Assembly: GCA_921293015.1 (NCBI GenBank)
Contig: OV121084.1
Location: forward strand, 20,340,960 to 20,404,959
Direction of reading: 5' to 3'
DNA: 64,000 bases
Source of the DNA: Phorcus lineatus
Taxonomy: Eukaryota; Mollusca; Gastropoda; Trochida; Trochidae
Positions 26,396 to 38,881 of this stretch are shown here, in pieces (the stretch's first letter is position 1; each line of letters opens with the position of its first letter). The notes below the pieces were generated by a model. It worked only from the letters and a program-made list of their open reading frames with translations. It made no database searches and had not been told where the DNA came from. Both the position numbers and the translations under genes were made by a program.

Positions 26396-27456
26396 GTATT
26401 ACAAGGTAGAGAAAAACATATGATCTAGATTGTCAGTAACGATGAATTAAACATCTATATAATTTTACATACCTTTCATGGAAGCGTAATGGAGTAAAAC
26501 GTAAAACTTTATAATTAGATTTCTTAAATGATGTTGCCTCGGAAACAAACACAGTTATCTTTTTCAGGCCGCTAACATCATTCCCATGCAATTAATATAA
26601 ATTTTGAGTTTGATATTACTCTTTTATTTCAAAGTTCCCTCAGAAGGATATGATTTTTTTGTAATCGGTGGCATGTTTTGTCATGTCACGAAATGTGTTT
26701 TTTCTTGTCAGGTATACAAATGAAAAGACTATTTCCCTTTAATTTATCACCTCCTTGATAAAAAAAATATGATTGGTGAGATTTGACGTGATTCATTTGA
26801 GTTATTCAGCAATAATAATCAATAATGATAATAAAATATTGTTTGAAATAATAGAAATCATATAAGGTAGGCCTTAACGCAAAAAAAAAATGTCGATCAT
26901 TCAATTCGATTACTTTGTAAATCGTACAATTGGCTTGTTAAATTCATTCTAAACATATTAGAATTTTTATCTTGAGATGTGTTATTTAAGTTGATATGTA
27001 TGCGTCTCCTGAGCGAAAACTGACGAATAAAGAATTACATACAGTCCTAAACGCAACCCTTTGGTTTACCTATAAGAAGCGAGAAATCGACCTAAAAATG
27101 GTTATGTGGAAAGCAGATGTAATCATTAGGCAAAAGAGAAGGTTAGGCTGGTAAATTTTTAATATTTATGATCTACTTATCATGATATAGAATGATATAT
27201 GGTATACATGTATACGACACATTCACAAAGCTCCCATTATCTTTCATCCTAATCAGTAACGTAACGGTTACCAGCTGCTTTTAGCTAAATAAATTAGTCA
27301 TGAATACATGGTTAAGTTCGTATATTAATGTATGAATTTATATATATAAATGTGAACACACGAATCAAAACATTTTATCAGCATAATTTGGAGTGAAGTA
27401 GAAAAACTGCGCAGACTCTTCGTTCACTCCACGATAGCCACTACCGTCAAACCGGC
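26396..27456. other. No gene seen
   Basis: AT-rich sequence between the LINE tail and the right inverted module, with no supported gene. Confidence 0.5.
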
Positions 27457-27525
27457 TTGCGTTCCTAGCCTCACTTTCGTTTCAACATGGCCGCTGCATG
27501 AATAAGGTCTATTGTCAGATTCTTA
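27457..27525 (-). repeat. Inverted module, right copy
   Basis: Minus-strand copy of the module at 21,108. TTGCGTTCCTAGCCTC lies at 27,457-27,472 and GAATAAGGTCTATT at 27,500-27,513, with internal spacing identical to the left copy. Sequence between the motifs has diverged. Confidence 0.7.
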
Positions 27526-27765
27526 GACAGACTCTCTATCGGGCAATATTTAAGCTGTGTAAATATATAAGTATCGGCTCTCTACTGCAAGTATTAGCAG
27601 AGAACTTATCCCTCAAATCTGCATGGGGTCGAAAACCTGCAAAAAGTGTGAAAAAAATAAGATGTCGCCGAAACCACGTGACCTACGACTTCGTCACAAT
27701 TTACTTATTTTCAAGATTTTTATTGCGCATCTTTTAAATAAGGTTTCAAGTCGCTACGCGCTACA

Positions 27766-28071
27766 GGGCGGGATAGCGCAGTGGTTAGCGCGTTCGGCTT
27801 CGGATCAAGAGTTCCGTGGTTCGAATCCCGCCAGGGGCTCGGCAACTTTGTCTGTAGTAGAGAACTGTTCTACACGCAGTCAGGTTTGGGTGCAATGCTG
27901 CACTGAATTTCAGCGCAGTACCACCCATGGTTCGCTAGTTTCAGTCGATGCTCGCAGGTTTCACCGCAATGCATTGCCACAATGGTGTTGCGGGTTTTCT
28001 CCCTGCAATAATACTAGCAGCCGCGATATAAGTGAAATAATCTTGAAAGCGGCGTTAAATACCAACTCACC
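27766..28071 (+). mobile_element. tRNA-derived SINE with target-site duplications
   Basis: A 306-bp short interspersed element. The head has RNA polymerase III promoter boxes: A box TAGCGCAGTGGTTAGCG from about 27,774 and B box GGTTCGAATCC at 27,818-27,828, in normal tRNA spacing. The body (27,840-28,020) is unrelated to tRNA. The tail contains TCTTGAAAGCGGCGTTAAAT, which resembles the 3' ends of molluscan SINEs. Flanking direct repeats TCGCTACGCGCTACA (27,751-27,765) and TCGCTACGAGCTACA (28,072-28,086) differ at one position of 15, marking both ends precisely and indicating a fairly recent insertion. The long plus frame across it is incidental. Confidence 0.9.
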
Positions 28072-28109
28072 TCGCTACGAGCTACAAACTTTTGGGTCGA
28101 AGTTGGCCT

Positions 28110-28595
28110 TTAAAGGGCCACACAGTATGTTGTTGGAGTCAAATATGCCAAACGTCATAAATGGTGTTATTTTATCGAGAAGTGATTGTTGTTTCCAAAA
28201 ATTAGCATCTTAGTGCTTATAAGTTCAGTATAGTGACAACAAACAGGTTTAAGTCTCGATTTGTGATCGAAAACCGGACAATGACGCGCGTCAATGACTG
28301 AAACGTAATTTTGGAAACTTATTTACAGCAGACAGAAATGTAAAACTGGATTGGTAGTATTGATTAGGACATTTAACTAATATACATGGAAAATGTACGC
28401 AGAATTTCGACATCCTAACATTTAAATGGCCGTTTTTCTTTTATCATGGAAAACATAAAAATATCACAATTTGGGAATTTGGGAGATATACACTCGAGTT
28501 AGGTAGGCGATTTGAACTAACTTGAGGACATATGGTAATTTGGCTCTTATTTTAGGAACATAAAAAATCCAAAAACATACTCTGTGTCACTTTAA
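28110..28595. mobile_element. TTAA-target MITE, family A copy 1
   Basis: A 486-bp non-coding element with inverted ends: TTAAAGGGCCACACAGTATG on the left and, on the complementary strand of the right end, TTAAAGTGACACAGAGTATG. TTAA lies at both ends, the target signature of piggyBac- and Kolobok-type transposons. The internal motif GATCGAAAACCGGACA lies 155 bp from the left TTAA, exactly as in copy 2 (44,659-45,114), and similarity continues for at least 40 bp after it. Confidence 0.85.
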
Positions 28596-31214
28596 TGCAA
28601 CGACCGATTTGGCCCAAAAGATAAGTTTCGCCATTCCTCAATAAGGTCTACCAGCACAGAAAATTTGGCTTTAATAGCCTCAGCCGTTCTTGGTAAAAAT
28701 GCTCCAAAAAAATCGGTGAATTAAAAAGAAGCGCAAATCCCCTATACAAATAACAATTAGGATTCAGCCTGATTGCTGGCTGAATCCTTAAATAGAGAGA
28801 CGCTGTCGGTTTTATAAAGACGCTTCAACGTATAGCAAATTACAGTACTTACTCAAGTCGAAATAAAATGATTTGGGGCTATTATTACGTTTTACCAAAT
28901 GTTTTTCAAAATTTTTCTTTTTAGACATTCCTATACGTGTGTTAAATTTTTCATTGATGGATTTCATTGTCGATTGCACAGCCGCTATGGAAACGCATCT
29001 CCTCGTGTAATCATAATTGTAGGATTCTTTTCCAACGTATTGCTGATAATGGAGTTAAAAATAACATGTTTCTAAATATGTTGCAAATATTATTTTTCCT
29101 TTTTACCTCTAAAATGCCAAATTTGATGATAATGAAATGATACATCCACAAGACCTAGTTGGGAAAAACTTAGTTATTTGGGAAAAACGTAGTTATTTAC
29201 ATATCTGTTAGAATAACTCGTATTGATCAAGTTATAAAAAAGTTAAATAAAATATATACACCAAACATCATTTTATGTTTATTTTCGTTAGAAGTGTTGT
29301 TACCACATGTGCTTCGTATGCGTTTCTGCTTAAACTAGACTTCATATTGAAAAAAAACCGTTTGTGTTTTCCAAAGGAGAATAGGATCTGAGGGCTGGTA
29401 GAGTAGGAACATTCGCTGTGTGTCTTATTCAGTGGTTCGGTCTCTTGTACCCTGTGCATTAAGATGCCTGTATACGTAGGTAATAATTCATTAGTTTCAG
29501 TTATCCATTACTATAAAAAGAAGTTAACCTTCCATTAATATTTGAACTTGCTGTGTCCTTATTACAACATCACACATTGGTCTTGATTGCTTGACGATAA
29601 TAAACATGTTTTAGGGTCGACTGATCAGTGGATCGGGCCCTATGTCCACCGACGGATAGAGCTAACGACTGATGGAGATGCTGACAATGCTTGTTCCTTG
29701 ACACTTGAGAGCGCAGTGTGAGGATTGGTGGCTGTGCAAGAGTGACGAGCTCAAATCTTGTATCAGCCAGTGCTTTGTTCCGCTTCCTTGCCAATGACCC
29801 ACGGTCAGCGATGACAGTAACAAGCCACAAGCAATCTCCGCTTCAGGCTACCCTCCCTTATTGCATTCCCTTTCTAACTATTTAATGTCATTTCTTCCAT
29901 GCCGATTAACATATCTCTAAGACCGTGACAAATTTGCGCTGCTGGACCAGTGATAAATCTTCAGATGCAATCTTGATGCTTCAGTCTCGTTAAATGCCGT
30001 CATCATTTATTAGAAAATAAACTTTCGATTTGCTTATCTTAAAGCGCTCTTTTATTGCCGTGCAACAATGCTATATTCGCCTATGGCGCGAGAGACTGCG
30101 AGACTGGAGGCCCGTAACGTTTGAAGTTTATGTCACGTGACCATCAGAGGGCGCTGATAAGCGTTAGTTGAGAAGCTTTAGGGCGACTTCAAACCATCCA
30201 CAGGGCATATCATAGAGCGATCTGGACTCGGGACAAGAAATGGAGCTAGATTAATGCCAACAGGTGACCATGGTCGAATTCCCCTATGTACGGCTGTTGG
30301 GCAAGCTCGCGTCTACGCTTACATCCACATCCTCGTCCATTGGGTCTGGTCTGATTGATGGTAGTCAGTATTTTTTGGCCTCAACGTCTACAAATGGATA
30401 AGAAGACCGTACATCAGGCGGAATGCTGGATAAATCTGTTTTGAAAAGTAATCAGGCAGGGTGGTGGAGATAACGAGATCTTGTCTTGCCGTACAAATTA
30501 CCGCCGATTGATGTCACGATTGTTCCAGTTTTCAAACGCCACCCGCCTGCACCGGCTTTGAGCGAACCCTCGGGCCGCCCCAGACAATTCTCTTACAAGT
30601 ACCCTAAATTTATTACAACTGAAATTTCAGACAGGCAGACTGTCTTGAAATAAGAAGTAATGGATATACCGAATAGTTTTTTAAAATTTTGGAAAACATA
30701 ACACATAATTACATCTTTTACTCTTGACCCGTACATCTCACATCCCTCACTGAAATCGGTATATTCCCATTAAACTTATACCCAAAAGACAAAACTCTTA
30801 AAAAAAACAGTTTATACTTAACCGATAAAGGGTACAATGAGCTGTACACTTTCTGATAGTGGTTTGGCCCTTATAAACAAGACGGCATTAGGTAACAGCT
30901 GTGCTTTTATGATTCATGCCTTAAAAATATACACTATGTTAATTCTAGTTCATATGCATCTTGTAATATACAATATTCATACTGTCCAAAATAGTTTTGG
31001 ATACTGGAATGCTTTAGCCTGACCAGTATCAATGCACGCACACGATTTAGTATATGCGTTACTAATTCTGTCAAAATAAATATCAAAGTTTCAAATGTCA
31101 AGAGGCAAAATACGCAAATTATATTGTGCTGTAATCTAAATATAATCAATGACAAGGCTGAAGCGTGATCGGCATATGATGAATTTATTTTCAAAACATC
31201 AATAGAAGACTATT
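28596..31214. other. No gene seen; one orphan satellite unit
   Basis: Unique-looking sequence. At 28,791-28,807 AATAGAGAGACGCTGTC matches the core of the 18-20 kb array. Frames such as 29,570-29,830 (minus, 86 residues) and 30,934-31,194 (minus) have no recognisable domain. 30,060-30,610 is somewhat richer in GC, but without supporting gene features. Confidence 0.5.
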
Positions 31215-31985
31215 TAAAATGAAAAAAAGCCCTACTACAAAGGATGAAAAAAGTCCCATTTATCAGATGAAAATAGTCCTACTATAAAAAATGAAAAGAC
31301 TCCTACTATATAAGATGAAAATAGACCCACTATAAAAGATGAAAAGACTCCTACTTTAAAAGACGAAAATAGTCCTACTCTATAAGATGAAAAGAATCCT
31401 ACTTTATAAAACGAAAATAGTCTTGTCTTTAACCAAATCATAAGGAATAGCTGAAGAAGATGAAAATAGTCCTACTATATAAGACGAAAATAGTCCTAAT
31501 ATATAAGATGAAAATAGTCTTACTATATAAGATGAAAATAGTCTTACCATATAAGATGAAAATAGTCCTAATATATAAGACGAAAATAGTCCTATTATAT
31601 AAGATGAAAATAGTCCTACTATATAAGATGAAAATAGTCTTACTATATAAGACGAAAATAGTCCTAATATATAAGATGAAAATAGTCTTACTATATAAGA
31701 TGAAAAGAATGATTAGAATCCTACTTTATAAAACGAAAATAGTCCTAATATATAAGATGAAAATAGTCTTACTATATAAGATAAAAATAGTCTTACTTTG
31801 TAAGATGGAAAGACTCCTATTTTATAACACGAAAATAGTCCTACTATATCAGATGAAAATGATCCTACTATATAAGATGAAAATGGTCCTACTATATAAG
31901 ATGAAAATGGTCTTACTTTATAAGACGAAAATAGTCCTACTCTTTAAGATGAAAAGAATCCTACTTTATTAAACGAAAAAAGTCT
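31215..31985. repeat. 24-bp tandem array
   Basis: About 30 units of roughly 24 bp with the core GATGAAAATAGTCCTACTAT. Because 24 is a multiple of 3 and the unit has no stop in one frame, a 170-residue repeat frame (MKIVLLYK-like) arises at 31,460-31,972; I regard it as an artefact. A non-repeat spacer with CTTGTCTTTAACCAAATCAT occurs at 31,421 and again at 31,983, so the array contains a 562-bp duplicated block. Confidence 0.95.
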
Positions 31986-34102
31986 TGTCTTTAACCAAAT
32001 CATAAGGAATAGCTCTATGTTTTCTATAACCATAGGATATGTAACGTGGTTCTTTTTGCTCATAAGACAAAATGTAAGGGTTGTTTTCAAACAGGATACT
32101 CACATTTCTACTCGAGGTTGATCACTGAGCCTAGTCTGGCATGTCTTTATGTATATTCTTTGTGCAATCATATCTACTCATTTAATGTAATCGTGCAATC
32201 ATTTTTGTGGTTTTATATCAATTGGGTTGTTGTTTTTCACTTGCACTGATTAATTGTATGTACAGTTTCAGGGTGTTTTTCCTAATGTGAGGTTGTTCTA
32301 GAACGCAGCGTTGGTTTTCTGTCAACCATGCGACCTGTAACGGTTGCTACCGACGTCGATTTTCATTAGCTTATTCAGTCAGTCCAACTTGGCCTTCATG
32401 GTTCGAACCCTGGTGGCCTACAATGTGGTTGACTGCCAAATCGAGATTGTTTATACTCACATAAATACCAAATTCCTACGCGTATTTACACCAAATGTGT
32501 ATGTACATAAAATAAGTAATCGGGAACATGTGTAAGCAAAAGACAACAGTGGGTCTGAAATGTATCTACACAGTGGAAACAATAAAACCGTGTGTAATAG
32601 CTTTCCCATGGAAAACTGTGCGTCTGCAAAAGCGCGAAACCCGCTTTTAACGTAAGGAAAAACAATGCTGCAGTTTTTGTCGGTAGTTTTGCACATATTC
32701 ACAGCATTATATCTTGTGAGTGTTCGACATGAATCCATTTATGAATGTAATGAACTCGTGTGTCAAACAAAAGGCGCATCAAAATGCCGTTGTGCCTCTG
32801 GATTGTGAGCAGGAAGTGGAGTTAAATTGACACACAAGAAGGGACTGCAAATGGAAGCCGGTAGCTCGGCTATAAGACTTGGTAATGTTGCGTGCTTCAG
32901 CTTGCCGCATCAGTTCACGCCTGTTTAACCCAAGGCACAGAGCGAGCACTACCCGCTGACGATCGCGCTAGTTAGTTGTACAAATTGTCCTATATAAATG
33001 TCAACACCGCCAAGCATCTAAACTGCTGTTCCATACCTCCCCGCAACTTGCAACAGTTAGACGACCCTTTCTACTTGTTTGTTTATCTAGTTCGCATACA
33101 AAGATGATAAATCTTTCAGCCTGCCAATTGGTAAGCGATCGCGAGTGCCTCCTCCTACTTCTTGCCGTAGTGAGACGTGTACCATCTGTGAGCCGCGGGG
33201 GGCTCCGTCCCGTCTGCCCGCCCGATCCTCGCCATCACGGATAAAACACTACCTTTAAAACACCAACCATACACGGCTTTAATGACAATTACAGACTTGA
33301 TGATAAAGTAGTCATAGCAACGGCTTGTGGCAGTAGCTCCAAAAAACCCGCTGAAGTTGATCCGAGACGGGTCAAAATGGACACGTCAAGAAGAGATAGA
33401 CAGGGTGTCGATACAAGTATTAAGAGTATATCCTGAACTCAATCGCATCGCATACACCGTACTTGTATTACTCACATTAAATGTAATATACCACTGTTGT
33501 TGTTATTATTGTATATCTATATTACCTTGTTCATGAAAACATTTAGCTATTTTCACTTTCATTTTAAAGAATTTGAATATTTTCCACCAGGCACCTGTGG
33601 CTTACTTACATTTTTTGCCTTACCAATAACTTGATAAACCTGCATCGCGTGCTCTAAGTGCACGAACAGTTTCCAGAATGGAAACTCATTAATCAATTCG
33701 ATATTGTTCTAATGTATTTTATTTACTTCTAAGTGATAGGAGGCTTTGTTCCCTTATGAACTGTTTGGAAGTTGACAAGTCTGACGACCCAGGATATCCA
33801 GGAAATAAGTACCGCTACATTATGGCGGGACCGTTTGAATAAAATAGTCGTTGGATGTCGAAGAGAGCTTGATAAACTGACAAATGAATTTGGTCGCGTA
33901 CGATTCGTGGAATTTCTTTATACTATCAGGGTAGTACAACCAGTTGCATGGGTGGACACTGGATCTTAACTAATAGATGGCTTACAGTACATTGGGACGT
34001 ACCAAAATATAACAGTATACAACAAGTCTTGGAAACGATAAACATGTACTTGAGCTTTTTTTTTTCAAGTAAAGAAATGTTGAAAAATCTCTAAAATTTG
34101 AC
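31986..34102. other. No gene seen
   Basis: Unique-looking sequence with short frames only (up to 93 residues at 32,457-32,738, minus). A more GC-rich stretch with CCGCGGGGGGCTCCG lies near 33,190-33,235. No splice-supported exon was recognised. Confidence 0.5.
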
Positions 34103-34870
34103 AGATTCTGATTCAGATTCTTTATTCTCTAAAACCACGCACGGTGGTACATGAGCAATTTTACAAAGAAAAGTAAAGATAAGGATTGCGCATGCATTAC
34201 ATAAAAAGTAACATACATCAGCATATACAATTTTACAAATGTGAAAAAATGCATTTGATGAACAAAGAGAGGTTCTTTAAACATCGGAATTTGTTACTAT
34301 TGAGGCGTAGGTTAAGTTTGTGAGGGTTTGGCCAATTTGAATAATAAACTGGTATAAACTGAGCTCTAAAACTACTTAAGGCATGACATCTGAATAAATA
34401 ATGCATTTCGTCAGCAACCGTCGGTGAGCCACAGAGGTGGCATGTCCTCGCCTCCTTTGGGATTCCGCGCCACCTCCCTGTCTCAACGGGTAGGTAGTGA
34501 TTACATGTTCGGAACTTTAAAATTGTAATTGAGATATTTTTTGGCAACAACAAATATTTTTCAAAGTGCAGGCTATCTTTAAAATAATTATAATAGTGTC
34601 CCTTAGAACTTGATCGAATAGATTCTCTCTATGATTGGAGAAACTGATCTTTTAATTCATAATCAACTTTTGCAATAAGCCAATTTGTACTATAGTTAAA
34701 TGGGTTATTGAAAACATCACTCAGTCCGCAATTGTGTAGAATTTATTCCACTTTCTTCAGCCATTTATTATTGGCATTGTGCTGATAAAGTTTTAGAAAT
34801 GTTAGAATTGTGCTAGACAAAAGAAGTTTAATGTCGATGTTTTCATGTTCTTTACGTTAATTTGTAGTGA
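34103..34870 (-). pseudogene. LINE C-terminal fragment, same family as 25-26 kb
   Basis: Minus-strand copy of the same non-LTR family. The 106-residue frame at 34,233-34,553 has ILKFRTCNHYLPVETGRW, then CHLCGSPTVADEMHYLFRC, a better-preserved zinc-ribbon-like end than the plus-strand copy. Upstream sequence to about 34,870 still matches the pre-terminal part, including Trp-rich blocks. The 3' end at 34,103-34,130 has short GATTCAGATTC-type tail repeats. 5'-truncated, as is typical for LINEs. Confidence 0.85.
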
Positions 34871-35228
34871 ACATTAACATTCAACTATTTAGACGAGTTG
34901 AATATTGAATGAAAATAAAATATCTCATCATAAACCTAGTCACCCCCTCCATTATCCAAATATTAATATGGTATATATTCAAAGAAGAAGAGAGAAAAAC
35001 GCCGGTTGCGGACATTCGCCAAGACACAAGGGTCTATGCGAGAAATATTTAAAAACAATTATACATTTATCTTATTGTATTATTTTCTAAAACGTTAAAA
35101 AAAACTTCATCTAAACTACTGATGATATGCTTAGATTTCGATTTCGTTTTCGAACGAAAGCCTATTTTTATTACCGTAACATGAATGTTCTAAAACAAAT
35201 ATATTTCAGACAACTAATTATCTTTTTT

Positions 35229-35230
<2 letters not shown>
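34871..35230. other. No gene seen
   Basis: AT-rich sequence between the LINE fragment and the poly(G) tract. Confidence 0.5.

Positions 35231-35261
<31 letters not shown>
35231..35261 (+). repeat. Poly(G) tract of 31
   Basis: A run of 31 consecutive G preceded by a T tract. It can form G-quadruplex structure in principle, and its apparent length may be affected by sequencing. The 152-residue frame across it (poly-Gly) is not credible as a whole gene. Confidence 0.95.
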
Positions 35262-35262
<1 letters not shown>

Positions 35263-38200
35263 GAGGGGATTTAAAAAATCAACAAAGTTCTTTCAATAGG
35301 ATTAGTTTTACACTGTTGATTAGATTCGGTGATATTTTGAACCAGAGCATATATCTCAATGTGAATGTGCTGGGAACCTTTAGCGGACAATGTCTAAATT
35401 CAAGACTTAGATTCAGTGATTTATTGCTTTGGGATAAAACTTTCTTCAAATGTACATGTATAGAGAAATTTGTTCTTTTTCTTCTTCTTCAGGCTTTGGG
35501 AGATAGTGTAGGTTGGAGAAGTCGAGTGGAGGAGTTCTATGATCTTTCACTCCTGTTTAGAGTGGACGGACTCCCCGAACAGTGACGCTCCGCTAAGCAC
35601 CTTACTAGACCCTCACGAACGGCGCGCAAACTGAACAGATATACCACATTTTCAAAAAAAGAATACTAGTATGTAACTTTATTGAAAGAGATATTATTGC
35701 AAATATTTTATCTGTAGCTTTAAAATGTTCCAGAAATGTGTTTTATATATGTGTTTAAAATATCAGATCTAAGTAAATAACATTACAGGAAAACTGTAGC
35801 AGCTTTTACCCTGCGTCTGGTGGAGATTGAGATTTGAGTTACGCCTGAAGATGTGATGGACTCGTCGGCACCACGCCGCGTTTTAGTACCTCGTTTATAT
35901 AATGTGAGTGACTGGTCGCTTCATGCATGTGCTCCATTTGTTTGCAGGGGGTCAAGCAGTGCACGTGCATGCTTTGCACATTCCATGCATGATTTGCGGC
36001 GCCGTCAGATGTGAGTACATATGCATTCATCGCATTCAAACATTAATCTTCAAAGTCCTGAGGATTTCTTCGACTGACAAAATATTACTTTAGCATAAAA
36101 TACGTGCTTGTGCTGCAAGTATACCCACTTTGCGATTTCATGTACATTTGTAGCATCTTGGCGACATCACGGGTCCCTTCGCTTCAAGTGTATAGTCTCC
36201 CTTTAATATAATGGAGTAGATGAAAATCAACTTATAGTTAATTGGGGCGCAGCTTGAATCTACCATGACATTGTTGTACGTGACTCGAAGCTGATGTATT
36301 ATCATAAGGAAATGACTGTCACCTGATACCAGCGCGTCTAACACGAGACTCAATGGAAAGTCAGTAGCAACGGACGGTTACTGCCCTCTATCCACATTGA
36401 TAATAGTACTTACTCATCCCCTCCCCCCACCTTCACCGCTACCCTCCCTCGTCATAACACACCCCCTCAACCCTCCCTCGCCATTTTACACCTTCACAGC
36501 TCCCCGTCACTCCAGCATCCAATCCCCTCCAACCCGACGACGTCCGCGCCATTGGGGTCAGCCTGTCCGTGTAAATCAGCTCCGTCGCGGCGCCGGGCTA
36601 GAGCGCAATGCTTGGAACTCGTCGCGTTTGTTCTACAGGAATACCGCGCACTCCGCACTACAATAACAAAGGCTTGTGACTGGCATTGTACTCGCTCCCC
36701 TCTTATCTAACAGAACCTGCCGCCATGGCCTGTCACATTCATCATACACACAAACTTGTAGATAAGAGATTTATAAACCTCAGCTATTACCTCCAACTCC
36801 GGTACTCTTCAAGTCACCAGAATCACCATGACCACGACTAGTCCTACTACTATATAATTCATTTTAAGTTAACCTTTTTTTAAAAAAATCACAGCTCTGT
36901 CATATACGCCGGTAATTTCATACAGATCTTTCTACACCGCTATCCAAATATGCTGAGAACATTTATTTTCATTGCCTTTATTAAAGGAAATATTTTGGTA
37001 AGTGTTGTAAAAGCTTAAAGTAAACCTGATTGGACAACTACAGTATATATTTCTATTGAACCAGTATTTGATGTGAAGCTAATTTTCTCTTTGAAACTTG
37101 TTTCAAGGTCTGGCGAGTTCCTGTGTCTGTTTAAAACGCTCGTACATGCGACGTAGACAAAATCGGTTATTTAGTTTTCACCTCCATACTATATTACTTA
37201 AATCTGACAAGTGATTCATTTCGGTGTATTTGGAAGAAACAATAATCAATACAGATCAATGTAAACAATTTTGATAAACAGAGTTTCAACGCAACCACTA
37301 AATACTAGATTGACACGAATTGGTACCATCTTGCAAACAAACCTAGGAGAAAATTTGTCCAGTACTAAATGACGAGCACTTCATCCAGGGGGATATCGAG
37401 GAAACTCTAAACCTGAACACACGGCAGTACAGTGAGTCCTCTTCTTGCAGTGTGAACTTCACTTGCACTCAATCTCTGACGAAATTTTATAATTAAATCT
37501 ACTGAATATATGAGTTATTATGAACTACAGTTATATTAATACAAACACAAACATACACTTATTGGAATGTCATTATTCTAAAGGCACAGTGCTATGTTTA
37601 AGTACTGCAGATAGAATATGTATAATTATTATACTTTTTCTGTGACAGATATTGCTTAGTTTCACATACAAAATGATAATAAATACTAGTATTTATCTAA
37701 TTATTACAGATTGTTTTAAACACTGTATTATACAAATTTCACTTATAGACGTTCAACTTTGTACTTGTTAGTTATTTTTTAAACAAATATTGTTTTATTA
37801 TCAATTTGGAAGAAAAGACAATGCCAAAAGAATGCACCGTCATTTTGCAGAACCATATCAATACAATTCCATTGCATTTATATATACATATGAATGGTTA
37901 AACCTTTTAAAGAGAAATACCAGTATTACAAACACATCCAATATTGAGACGTCCTAAATTGATACGAATATTGACGAAAACAACGATCGTTAAAATTTCA
38001 AAGTCAGTGGTGTAACCAATTGTTATATGTTCACCATAGCGATTGTCTACCTTCATTGAATTATGAAATACTTACTTTCCCTTGTGTTGATGGCTATACT
38101 GTATTGCAGAAGTCTGCATGGGGTTGAGTTTGCTGATTTAATTTGTTACAATTTGGTGAGTCGAGTCTGCAGCGTCATTTTTATTGAGTCAGTACTGTAA

Positions 38201-38881
38201 GACTCTTTAACAATATATTTGTCCTTATCAATATTTTTTGTGAATTAATCAGAATATTGGTTAGCAATCCTTAAATTAATAAAGGTCATAAAGCCTGAAA
38301 GAGTCACTTTGTATAACTGTCTGTTACAAGGAATATATTAAACGTTTTCATATGAGGCATTGGAAAATTTGAACTGGTTGACATTTTAGTGAGTAAACTT
38401 ATTTTATAAATTATATTATAATATTTTGTTAAACAAAACCACGGATAAAAGTATTTTGCAACATGTACGCTGTTTCTGGTGTAAATAAGACTCAAAGTGC
38501 AATGCGCATATGCGAATAAAATCTAGATCTCCTTAAACATACGGAAATATCTGAGGCGTTATGAATGATATTTTTGAAACGGCGTTGCTGATTGCACAAC
38601 TAATTTTGAATGCATCCAATCAGAATTCTAAATTTCTAGAACGAGAAACGCTTGTATTAGGACAGAAGTTGTATAGGAATTTATGACGAAGCTGCCTCTG
38701 TTTTGAGAGAATGAATGTTTTGTGGAACCATTTCAAACTACTATTTATCAATAAAGACCATTAATTTCAATTCTTTGGGAGTGCAGTCAGTGGAGATGTA
38801 CTAGTAGAGTACGGGACATGTCATTGAGATCATGTTTTCCTTGAATTTGTACATACCATTGTTTCATGCTGATATAATTTT
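35262..38881. other. No firm gene; low-complexity and GC-richer stretches
   Basis: A possible terminal exon at 35,493-35,585 is discussed as a finding. 36,410-36,500 is a pyrimidine-rich, C-rich low-complexity stretch. 36,530-36,640 is comparatively CpG-rich (GACGACGTCCGCGCC, GTCGCGGCGCCGGG) and could be a small CpG-rich island. The remainder to 38,881 is AT-rich without supported features. Confidence 0.45.

Noticed and set aside
27766-27840. tRNA gene
   Set aside because: A and B boxes belong to the head of a SINE: the sequence continues into a 3' body and is flanked by target-site duplications.
27623-28213. 196-residue plus-strand frame
   Set aside because: It runs across the SINE and its flanks; no domain is recognisable, and the SINE explains most of its length.
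31460-31972. 170-residue plus-strand frame of KIVLLYKM-type repeats
   Set aside because: Product of a 24-bp repeat whose length is a multiple of 3; no unique coding sequence.
35127-35585. 152-residue frame with poly-Gly
   Set aside because: The poly-Gly part is the G31 tract; only its last 30 codons, after a splice-acceptor-like site, are kept as a weak exon candidate.
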